Shown piece by piece: positions 47,699-53,979 of a stretch of DNA of 53,979 nt. Location: NCBI GenBank assembly GCA_937920555.1, contig CAKZTM010000049.1, forward strand, positions 1 to 53,979. Direction: 5' to 3'. The DNA is from an uncultured Paracoccaceae bacterium (GTDB lineage Bacteria; Pseudomonadota; Alphaproteobacteria; Rhodobacterales; Rhodobacteraceae). The notes under the pieces are model-generated. The model saw only the letters and a list, made by a program, of their open reading frames with translations. It had not been told where the DNA came from and made no database searches. Position 1 is the stretch's first letter; every line of letters begins with the position of its first letter. A program made the translations under genes and the position numbers.

Positions 47699-48067
47699 AT
47701 GCCGAAAAAAGTGATTATCGTGGAGGACGAACCCAACATCGCGGAGTCGCTGAATTTCATTTTGAACCGCGCCGGGTACGAGGTGAAATGGGTCAGCGAC
47801 GGCAATGACGCTGTGTTTGAAATCCAAAACATGCAACCCGATGTGGTGATCTTGGATGTGATGCTGCCCAACCGATCGGGCCTTGAGATATTGCGCGACC
47901 TGCGCGCCGCCCCCGCGATCTCCAAAACCCCGGTCTTGATGCTGTCGGCAAAGGGGCAAACCAAAGACCTCGCCATCGCCATCGAAACCGGCGCTGACCA
48001 CTATATGGTCAAACCTTTCTCCAATGCCGATGTGCTGGCGAAAGTCACCGAATTGGCCGGAACATGA
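47699..48067 (+). CDS. REC-only response regulator of the acetate module
   Basis: This 122-aa receiver has VIIVEDEPNIAESL, the phosphoacceptor Asp53 in VVILDVMLPNRSG and the conserved Lys in YMVKPFSNADVL. There is no output domain; CrbR and CbrB relatives carry a DNA-binding domain, so this version must act through another protein. GGGGGG precedes the ATG. Its stop overlaps the next start as ATGA, and the kinase gene follows, so all three are one unit. Confidence 0.92.
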   Translation: MPKKVIIVEDEPNIAESLNFILNRAGYEVKWVSDGNDAVFEIQNMQPDVVILDVMLPNRSGLEILRDLRAAPAISKTPVLMLSAKGQTKDLAIAIETGADHYMVKPFSNADVLAKVTELAGT

Positions 48068-48336
48068 GCGAAACCAATGCCGATCTTGCGACCGGGGCCT
48101 TGCGCCGCCGCAAATTGCGCGATGCGGCCCTCGTTCTGCCGCTGCTTGGCATCTTCCTGTTCCTCACACCTATTCCGCGCATCTTTATCTCCGAACCCGA
48201 CCCGCAAGGCATCCCCCGCGTGTTTGCCTATATCTACGGCACATGGGTGCTGCTGATTTTGGCCAGCGCTTGGATTTCGCGCAAACTGACCCAGAGCGAG
48301 GCCGAGGACAGCCACACCAACGGGCCTGATCTCTAG
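48064..48336 (+). CDS. small two-helix membrane protein preceding the SSS kinase
   Basis: This 90-aa protein has two hydrophobic segments (AALVLPLLGIFLFLTPIP and VFAYIYGTWVLLILASAWI). Its stop TAG is directly followed by the kinase ATG, giving complete translational coupling. Pseudomonas has a comparable small frame (CbrX) ahead of cbrA; similarity there is positional and I cannot confirm homology. It also resembles the small subunit of two-part sodium:solute symporters, so it may form a complex with the symporter domain of the kinase. Confidence 0.82.
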   Translation: MSETNADLATGALRRRKLRDAALVLPLLGIFLFLTPIPRIFISEPDPQGIPRVFAYIYGTWVLLILASAWISRKLTQSEAEDSHTNGPDL

Positions 48337-51009
48337 ATGATTAGCTCCAACGTCGTCATCGTTGTGGCCATCAGCTACATGGCGCTCCTGTTTGGCGTGG
48401 CCGCTCTGGCCGACCGACAAGTGGCACGCGGCCAGTTTGGCTGGCTCAAATCCCCGCTGGTCTACACATTGTCTTTGTCGGTCTATTGCACCGGTTGGAC
48501 CTTTTACGGCGCGGTCGGCTCGGCGGTACGCAACGGACTGGAATTTGCCGCCATCTATATTGGCCCGACACTGCTGTTTGTGGGCTGGTTCTGGCTGTTG
48601 CGCAAACTGGTCCGAGTGGGCCGTAGCCAAAGGATCACATCCATCGCCGATCTGGTCTCCTCCAGATACGGTAAAAGCAACGATCTGGCCGTCATCGTGA
48701 CGCTTTTGGCGGTGATCAGCTCAACCCCCTATATTGCCCTGCAACTGCAATCCCTGACCATCAGCTATACCGCGCTGACCGGCATCGCGACCTCCCCCGG
48801 CCAAAGCCCGGTCTATATCTCGTTTTGGTTCGCCGTCGGCCTTGCAGGCTTCACCATCCTCTTTGGCACCCGCAATGTGGATGTGAACGAGCGTCACCAC
48901 GGCGTCGTCACCGCCATCGCCTTTGAGGCGGTGGTCAAACTCTTCGCCCTTTTGGCCGTGGGCGTCTTTGTGGTCTACGGCCTCGCCGACGGACCCGCCG
49001 ATATCTTCTCGCGCGCACCGCCCGACATCTTGCAAACAGACCGCATCTTCGGCGCCCGCTGGATCACCCTCAATATGCTGTCGGCTATGGCCATCATCAC
49101 CCTGCCGCGCATGTTTCATGTGCTGGTGGTCGAAAACGTGGACGAACGCCACCTTGCCACCGCCGCATGGGCCTTCCCGCTCTACCTGTTCTTAATCTCG
49201 CTCTTTGTTATCCCCATTGGCATCGCCGGCCTCTCTGTGCTGCCCGCCGGATCAAACCCCGACATGTTCGTGCTCACCGTTCCCTTGAGCGGCGGCCATA
49301 CGGGCCTTGCACTTGTGGCCTATCTGGGCGGGCTGTCCGCGGCCACATCCATGGTCATCGTCTCCGCCATTGCCCTGTCAACCATGGTCTCCAACCATAT
49401 CGTGGTGCCGATCTGGCTCAGGTTGCGCGAAAACTCCAACAAAACCTCCGGCGATGTGCGCGGTGTGCTTCTGGCCTCGCGCCGGGTGTCCATCGCCGTG
49501 ATTATCGGGCTTGGCTTTCTTTACTTTCGCCTCACAGGCGGCAGCGAGGCACTGGCCTCCATCGGCCTGATCGCGTTTGCGGGACTGGCCCAGATTATCC
49601 CGCCCCTGATGGCGGGCCTGTTTTGGCGCGGAGCCAACCGCAACGGGGCCGCCATGGGTATGATTATCGGATCAATCATCTGGATTTACACACTCTTCCT
49701 GCCCAGCTTTGGCGGCGGCTTCCTGATCTCCGCCGATACAATCGCAAATGGCCTGTTCGGCTGGGAGGCCCTGAAACCGCGCGCGCTCTTTGGCCTCACA
49801 GGCCTCGACCCGCTGGTCCATGCGGTGTTTTGGTCGCTGGCCCTCAACATCCTCACCCTGATCTTCGTGTCACTGGCCACCACCCCCAATGAACTGGAAC
49901 GCCTGCAATCGGCACTCTTCATCGACGCCATGCGCAAAGGCTATGACGCCACCACACCCGCATTGGGCAGAACCGCCGCATCCGAGGATCTCTACACCCT
50001 CGCCCAACGCATTTTGGGCACCGACCGGGCCTATGCGTTCTTTTTGAAAAGTGCCGCCGAACAAGGGCTCGAAAAAGGCCTGCCCGATCCCTCAAACGCA
50101 TTCATCCGCGACTTTGAACGCGAATTGGCAGGCTCCGTCGGCTCCGCATCGGCTCATGCTATGGTCAGCCAAATCGCCGGCGGCGGCACCGTGTCGGTGG
50201 ATGATCTGATGAACATTGCCGATGAGACCGCGCAAATCTTGCAATATTCCCAACAGCTGGAGGCCCAATCGAAAGTCCTGGAGGACACGGCCGAAAAGCT
50301 GCGAACCGCCAACGCCCAGCTGACGGAAATAGGTGAGCAAAAAGACCTGTTCTTGAGCCATGTCAGCCATGAGCTGCGCACGCCCATGACCTCGATCCGC
50401 TCGTTTGCGGAAATTTTGCGCGAGACCCCCGATATCTCTCACCCGGATGCGCAGAAATTCGTGTCGATCATTGATACCGAAAGCCACCGGCTGACCCGCC
50501 TGTTGGACGAAATCCTTGATCTGTCATTTTTGGAAAGCGGGCGGGCCGAATGGACCCTGATCCCGGTCTCGCTGGGCGATGTTATCCAACGGGCCCGCCA
50601 GAACGTGGCCGCACTTGATGGCGGCGACCGGCTAAAGTTTGAACTGCCCAAGGACCTGAGCCAAGTCATGGTGACGGCCGATCCGGACCGGTCCAGTCAG
50701 GTGCTGATCAACCTGTTCACCAATGTGCTGAAATATGGCAGCGCCGATGCCCCGACGATCACCGTCACCACCTCGCGCGGTGACAGCTATGTCCACCTGA
50801 ACGTTCACGATGACGGGCCGGGCATTGGCGCAGACGACCGCGCACGGGTGTTTGAGAAATTCACCCGTCTGGCCAGCAAAGACCTCGCTGGAAGTGCCGG
50901 TCTGGGCCTGCCGATCAGCCGGGAGATCATGCGCAATATGGGCGGCGACCTGCAACTGCTAAGCGAGGGACCCGGAACCACGTTCCGCGCGACGTTCAAG
51001 ACCGTCTGA
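48337..51009 (+). CDS. hybrid sodium:solute symporter-histidine kinase (CbrA/CrbS type)
   Basis: This 890-aa sensor kinase has an SLC5-type symporter module (about residues 1-490, roughly 13 helices) with YCTGWTFYGAVGSAVRNGLEF near the N-terminus. A linker and coiled coil follow (about 630-670). The HisKA domain has phosphoacceptor His678 in FLSHVSHELRTPM, and the ATPase domain (about 780-888) shows NLFTNVLKYG, DDGPGIG and GSAGLGLPIS. In Vibrio and Pseudomonas, CrbS (with CrbR) controls acs, and CbrA senses carbon status. Linked acs, ScfR-type and transporter genes give this protein the same logic. The partner encoded two genes upstream has only a receiver. Confidence 0.93.
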   Translation: MISSNVVIVVAISYMALLFGVAALADRQVARGQFGWLKSPLVYTLSLSVYCTGWTFYGAVGSAVRNGLEFAAIYIGPTLLFVGWFWLLRKLVRVGRSQRITSIADLVSSRYGKSNDLAVIVTLLAVISSTPYIALQLQSLTISYTALTGIATSPGQSPVYISFWFAVGLAGFTILFGTRNVDVNERHHGVVTAIAFEAVVKLFALLAVGVFVVYGLADGPADIFSRAPPDILQTDRIFGARWITLNMLSAMAIITLPRMFHVLVVENVDERHLATAAWAFPLYLFLISLFVIPIGIAGLSVLPAGSNPDMFVLTVPLSGGHTGLALVAYLGGLSAATSMVIVSAIALSTMVSNHIVVPIWLRLRENSNKTSGDVRGVLLASRRVSIAVIIGLGFLYFRLTGGSEALASIGLIAFAGLAQIIPPLMAGLFWRGANRNGAAMGMIIGSIIWIYTLFLPSFGGGFLISADTIANGLFGWEALKPRALFGLTGLDPLVHAVFWSLALNILTLIFVSLATTPNELERLQSALFIDAMRKGYDATTPALGRTAASEDLYTLAQRILGTDRAYAFFLKSAAEQGLEKGLPDPSNAFIRDFERELAGSVGSASAHAMVSQIAGGGTVSVDDLMNIADETAQILQYSQQLEAQSKVLEDTAEKLRTANAQLTEIGEQKDLFLSHVSHELRTPMTSIRSFAEILRETPDISHPDAQKFVSIIDTESHRLTRLLDEILDLSFLESGRAEWTLIPVSLGDVIQRARQNVAALDGGDRLKFELPKDLSQVMVTADPDRSSQVLINLFTNVLKYGSADAPTITVTTSRGDSYVHLNVHDDGPGIGADDRARVFEKFTRLASKDLAGSAGLGLPISREIMRNMGGDLQLLSEGPGTTFRATFKTV

Positions 51010-51041
51010 TGGAGCGATCAACCCCGCCGGATGACCGGTAT

Positions 51042-51137
51042 GAGCTAAGCAGGCGTCATGCCAAGGCTTGACCTTGGCATCCAGTCAGAGAGCCCTGCGA
51101 CTAGTCTGGGCGGAGGCACAAACGACGGCTTGGAGCC
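51042..51137. repeat. 96-bp direct repeat, copy A
   Basis: From GAGCTAAGCAGGCGTCATGC to GGCTTGGAGCC, this segment matches 51382-51477 at 92 of 96 positions (my count), offset 340 bp. Its core is a palindrome, ATGCCAAGG-CTTGA-CCTTGGCAT (51058-51080), with 9-bp arms. Confidence 0.8.
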
Positions 51138-51283
51138 AAAGTTGTGGCCTCATGTTCGAGTACAAGACTGCCCGTGGGGTTGCGCTCCACCGATGGTTCA
51201 TGGCGCTTTATGGATACCGCATCCTGCGATCACATAACTAATGCACCGGCGTTTCAAAAGCTCCAGCCCGGTCAAGCGGGACG

Positions 51284-51342
51284 CGTGCCTTTGGCACGAC
51301 ACGGGCGTTGGCAGAGCCAACCTCGCCGGGCGCGCTGCGCGC
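51284..51342. repeat. array of three short hairpins
   Basis: Three perfect palindromes follow each other: CGTGCC-TTT-GGCACG (51284-51298), GTTGGC-AGA-GCCAAC (51307-51321) and GCGCGC-T-GCGCGC (51330-51342). The first recurs, with one change, at 53742-53756 beyond the insertion sequence. Confidence 0.6.
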
Positions 51343-51381
51343 TTGATTCCGGCCTGAATGCACTGAATGAAAGTCGGGATA

Positions 51382-51477
51382 GAGCTAAGCAGGCGTCATG
51401 CCAAGGCTTGACCTTGGCATCCAGTTAGAGAGCCCTGCGACTAATCTGGGCGGAGACACGAACGACGGCTTGGAGCC
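51382..51477. repeat. 96-bp direct repeat, copy B
   Basis: This second copy carries the same central palindrome at 51398-51420 and differs from copy A at four positions. It ends 92 bp before the start codon of the following hypothetical gene and lies within the same open frame. Confidence 0.8.
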
Positions 51478-51569
51478 CCAACCTTGACATTGCCTTTCGG
51501 CAACGAGAACGCGATAACTTGGTCGAGGCCGCAGACTACGGCCGCGAGAAGGAAGTAGCGATAGGTTTG

Positions 51570-52040
51570 ATGCACGAGAAAGAAATTGAATCGTTCCTCG
51601 CCGGAATCGAACGTATCTGCGTTGAATTGGAAGAAATTCTGTATTCAAAGGACTATCTGCGGCGTCCGCGGTTGGTGCAGAAACTCAGATTGGCGCGGCC
51701 CGATTATCCAATATCGAAACTGGCACTACTCATCACCGAATTTAAGCCAGAGATAGACCCGAGCCTCCATCAACTGATTGATACATATTGCGAATATTGG
51801 AATGGCAATCCTAACTTGCTGAGGCTTTCGGAGATTAATCGACTGCGCGCAGCGGCCTTGGGTCAATCAGAGAGTAGTGATTGGGTACTAGTTGCAATCC
51901 AATTTCTTGGCGGCGCAGAGCATTGGAGAACGTGCCAAGATGGAGTGGTAATGTCCATCTGTGGATACCTGTTGCGAGCAGGTGTAGCGCCCCAAGTAAT
52001 CGAGAGCACTCTGCTTTCCTATGTCCGAAGGAATTGTTGA
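51570..52040 (+). CDS. orphan hypothetical protein
   Basis: I do not recognise this 156-aa protein. It is predicted to be mostly helical and charged at the start (HEKEIESFLAGIERICVELEEIL), with a later YCEYWNGNPNLLRLSEINRLR segment and no membrane helix or signal peptide. The start is uncertain: ATG 51570 has AGG 7 nt upstream, a TTG at 51519 is possible, and the frame is open back through the repeat to about 51429. Its codons are clearly more AT-rich than those of its neighbours, and it sits between repeats and an insertion sequence, so recent transfer or a 5' truncation is likely. Confidence 0.6.
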   Translation: MHEKEIESFLAGIERICVELEEILYSKDYLRRPRLVQKLRLARPDYPISKLALLITEFKPEIDPSLHQLIDTYCEYWNGNPNLLRLSEINRLRAAALGQSESSDWVLVAIQFLGGAEHWRTCQDGVVMSICGYLLRAGVAPQVIESTLLSYVRRNC

Positions 52041-52081
52041 AGCAGTATTGGTTTTCCAACCAATTTGTTCAGATCGAACGT

Positions 52082-53644
52082 CCGCTCCGTTCCCAATTCC
52101 GTTGAAAAAGTCGTCTTGGGAAGTGGAGATTCAGTCCGGTGAATAATAGACGAACCGGTCCCGATCACGCCGGATTGGGCGTTTGAGGCAAGGGGTATAG
52201 CTTTGCGAGCTTTCTGAGGTTCTGGGCGGTTGCTGCGAGCAGGAATTCGTCTTTGACCCCGCATGGACCGCGCAGCCTGAGCCGTCCCAGACCAAGAATT
52301 CGTTTGAGATGTGCGAATAGCATCTCGACCTTCTTTCGCAGTTTCCGCGATATCGCATACTCATCGGTTTTGGCGATCGCCATGGCCATTTGGCGCGCAC
52401 CTTCGAACTTTGATCGGTGGATTTTCCGTGTCGGTTGATTGGGTGCGCATTTAGATTTGAGTAGGCACGCGCCACAATCCTGCTTGCGTGCAAAGTAGCG
52501 CTTGTGATCGTCCTTTCCATATTCCGGTCTCGGTTTGGTCAGGTTGCGCCAATATGGTTTAAGCATCATCCCGGTGGGGCAGATGTAATGATCCTCCTCA
52601 CGATCAAACGCGAAGTCCTTGACTTCAAATGTTCCATCTTTACGGCCAGTTTTGTCAATCACGGGGATATGTGGCTCGATGCCGCGATCCTCAACAAGCC
52701 AATTCAACATTGGCCCTGATCCATACGCCGTGTCTGCAATGAGGCTCGCCGGCCAGAGATCGAAACGATCTTTCACGCGGTCGATCATCGCGCGTGTTGC
52801 CCCCACTTCCGCGGGACGAACTGATCGGCTCGGCTCAACATCCACAATGATCGCATGGTCCGTATCGATCAGATAGTTGGTCGAATAGGCAAAGAAAGCG
52901 GGGCCGTGGTGGGCTGCCGTCCATTGGCTCGATGGATCTGAATGAGATGTGAACTTTGGGGCCACATCTGTCGATGCACCAAAAGCCTCATGATCAAGAT
53001 GCTCGAGATAGTCCTGGACGGCACGCGGAGCTTCTTCTGGTTCAATTGCGCCTGGGAGCCATTCATCTTTCGGCGTCGCGTTCCGCCTATTGGCATCGGC
53101 CTGGATCAGGCTCGCATCAGTTGCAAAGCGTTCTCCGCCGACAGCACCCATCGAGATACATTTGGCCACGACATCTTCAAAGACCTTCCGAAGAAGATCA
53201 CTGTCGCGAAAGCGCCCGTGGCGGTTCTTTGAGAACGTCGAGTGATCTGGAACAGGGTCTGTCAGATCGAGGCGACAGAACCAGCGATATGCCAGATTGA
53301 GATGCACCTCCTCGCAGAGCCGCCGTTCTGATCGGATTCCGTGGCTGTAGCCAATCAGCAGCATCCGTATCATCAGTTCCGGGTCAACGGACGGACGCCC
53401 GGTGTGGCTATAGAAAGGTGCAAGATGAGCGCGGATGCTCGAGAGGTCGATGAACCGATCGATCGATCGAAGAAGATGGTCCTGAGGAACATGTTGCTCG
53501 AGATTGAATTCGTAGAATAGCTCACTCTGCGCTTCTTGCTTCGGGCCCATCATAACGCACAATCCTCCAATCCGTCAGCAGGATTGAATCAGCCATCAGG
53601 CCGTGTCGCAACAATAGTTTTTCAACGGAATTGGAACGGAGCGG
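52082..53644 (-). mobile_element. IS1182-like insertion sequence (about 1.56 kb)
   Basis: Both ends carry imperfect terminal inverted repeats: CCGCTCCGTTCCCAATTCC followed by GTTGAAAAA at the left (52082-52109), and its complement TTTTTCAACGGAATTGG then AACGGAGCGG at the right (53618-53644), differing by one inserted C. Similarity continues weakly for a few bases outward, so the exact ends may be off by up to five bases. One intact transposase gene fills the element. No clear target-site duplication could be identified from the flanks. Confidence 0.8.
52165..53553 (-). CDS. IS1182-family DDE transposase
   Basis: This 462-aa transposase has an N-terminal domain (about residues 40-125) with GRPSVDPELMIRMLLIGYSHGIRSERRLCEEV and DPVPDHSTFSKNRH. 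The DDE catalytic triad is Asp146 (FATDASLIQAD), Asp274 (LIADTAYGSG) and Glu410 (KKVEMLFAHLKRI). A zinc-like CGACLLKSKC cluster lies before the last block. The frame is uninterrupted, so the element may be active. GGAGG 10-15 nt before the ATG at 53553 supports this start over a TTG three codons upstream. Confidence 0.92.
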   Translation of the reverse strand: MMGPKQEAQSELFYEFNLEQHVPQDHLLRSIDRFIDLSSIRAHLAPFYSHTGRPSVDPELMIRMLLIGYSHGIRSERRLCEEVHLNLAYRWFCRLDLTDPVPDHSTFSKNRHGRFRDSDLLRKVFEDVVAKCISMGAVGGERFATDASLIQADANRRNATPKDEWLPGAIEPEEAPRAVQDYLEHLDHEAFGASTDVAPKFTSHSDPSSQWTAAHHGPAFFAYSTNYLIDTDHAIIVDVEPSRSVRPAEVGATRAMIDRVKDRFDLWPASLIADTAYGSGPMLNWLVEDRGIEPHIPVIDKTGRKDGTFEVKDFAFDREEDHYICPTGMMLKPYWRNLTKPRPEYGKDDHKRYFARKQDCGACLLKSKCAPNQPTRKIHRSKFEGARQMAMAIAKTDEYAISRKLRKKVEMLFAHLKRILGLGRLRLRGPCGVKDEFLLAATAQNLRKLAKLYPLPQTPNPA

Positions 53645-53668
53645 TCGTTGAGATTGCTAAAGAATGAT

Positions 53669-53712
53669 GAATTCAACGCGGTTGAGCGCAGCGAAACTCA
53701 TCGCGTGAATTC
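53669..53712. repeat. bulged inverted repeat
   Basis: GAATTCAACGCG at 53669-53680 can pair with CGCGTGAATTC at 53702-53712 with one bulged A, and the loop GTTGAGCGCAGCGAAACTCAT is itself partly self-complementary. It looks like a REP-type hairpin rather than a regulatory site. Confidence 0.5.
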
Positions 53713-53741
53713 GAGCGCCCACCCGTCCATCACGCAAGATG

Positions 53742-53777
53742 CGTGCCTATGGCACGACGAGCGGGGCGCTTCGCGCC
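53742..53777. repeat. two short hairpins, relative of the 51284 array
   Basis: CGTGCC-TAT-GGCACG (53742-53756) differs by one loop base from the hairpin at 51284-51298 and is followed by GGCGC-TTC-GCGCC (53765-53777). The same kind of element therefore lies on both sides of the insertion sequence. Confidence 0.5.
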
Positions 53778-53979
53778 TATTAACCGCCCCCGGTCGGACG
53801 CTCGTTTGGCAGCTTGGGGAACGGAGCGGACATCGACAACGCTCCCCCTTGGATAAATGCGACTAGCATTTGACCGCGTCCGCCCTGTTAGCTGGCAGCA
53901 CATCGAAGATGTGCGAGAAGCCTTCGGGCGGGTGGACGCATTGTAGCACTGCAAACAACACAAATACTCAAGTAGTTGA

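Larger units (their letters stand above)
51010..51569. other. repeat-rich gap after the kinase gene
   Basis: This 560-bp region contains two 96-bp direct repeats (51042-51137 and 51382-51477) and a run of three tiny hairpins between them (51284-51342). The remaining stretch 51138-51283 shows nothing recognisable. The upstream part of the next gene's frame is open from about 51429 through the second repeat, without a standard start codon before a TTG at 51519. Confidence 0.7.
53645..53979. other. repeat-rich right flank of the insertion sequence
   Basis: No gene is supported in these 335 bp. The stretch holds a bulged inverted repeat of GAATTC(A)ACGCG with CGCGTGAATTC (53669-53712) and two small hairpins (53742-53777). 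The remainder to the window edge shows only short open frames without start signals. Confidence 0.6.

Noticed and set aside
51284-51342. CRISPR-like array
   Set aside because: The hairpins differ from one another and have no uniform repeat/spacer pattern; no cas genes are present.
52071-53655. Target-site duplication flanking the insertion sequence
   Set aside because: Several possible end positions were compared; no flank pair of 3-8 bases matches convincingly.

Overview
The window is chromosomal DNA of an alphaproteobacterium of the Rhodobacteraceae, most likely the marine roseobacter group. The evidence is an ALAS-type hemA with an FNR-like box, a PutA of the alphaproteobacterial length class, a fused carnitine dehydrogenase/thioesterase next to a BKACE enzyme, Tat-exported periplasmic proteins, moderately high GC and very tight ATGA gene overlaps. 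I cannot name the genus.

Layout. 1-8.9 kb: a DadA-type FAD oxidoreductase, then arginase and ornithine cyclodeaminase in one operon, then PutA. The last three form an arginine -> ornithine -> proline -> glutamate route. HemA follows. 9.0-11.3 kb: a two-gene carnitine catabolic operon. 11.4-14.6 kb: a sensor-less histidine kinase and a divergent single-domain response regulator, an outer-membrane-barrel-like protein and a membrane-associated alpha/beta hydrolase. 14.8-18.7 kb: a Tat-exported molybdenum hydroxylase of the isoquinoline 1-oxidoreductase type, its di-haem cytochrome c and a TetR regulator. 18.8-31.9 kb: a complete seven-gene glycogen operon, glgP-glgB-glgC-glgA-glgX-malQ-pgm, on the minus strand. 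32.1-35.4 kb: a tightly coupled four-gene operon with a Tat-exported sugar-lactone-oxidase-like flavoprotein and three poorly known membrane proteins. 35.6-38.8 kb: tRNA-Gly(UCC), a class II cytochrome c, an ECF sigma factor with a putative membrane anti-sigma partner, and an ArsR/SRPBCC/DUF1761 operon.

38.8-51.0 kb is the most coherent regulatory unit. A branched-chain-amino-acid-type ABC transporter (binding protein, two permeases, two ATPases) is followed by acetyl-CoA synthetase on one strand. Divergent from it lie a ScfR/RamB-type XRE regulator, a REC-only response regulator, a small membrane protein and a CbrA/CrbS-like histidine kinase with a sodium:solute-symporter sensor domain. The shared promoter carries several inverted repeats. 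I read this as an acetate or short-chain-acyl sensing, uptake and activation module. That role is inferred from gene families and context.

51.0-54.0 kb is an accessory edge: long direct repeats, small hairpins, an orphan AT-richer ORF and an intact IS1182-like insertion sequence.

A 108-bp MITE-like repeat with short terminal inverted repeats occurs three times in the first 19 kb. One copy provides the stop codons of both tetR and pgm. No CRISPR array, prophage, rRNA or known riboswitch was seen.
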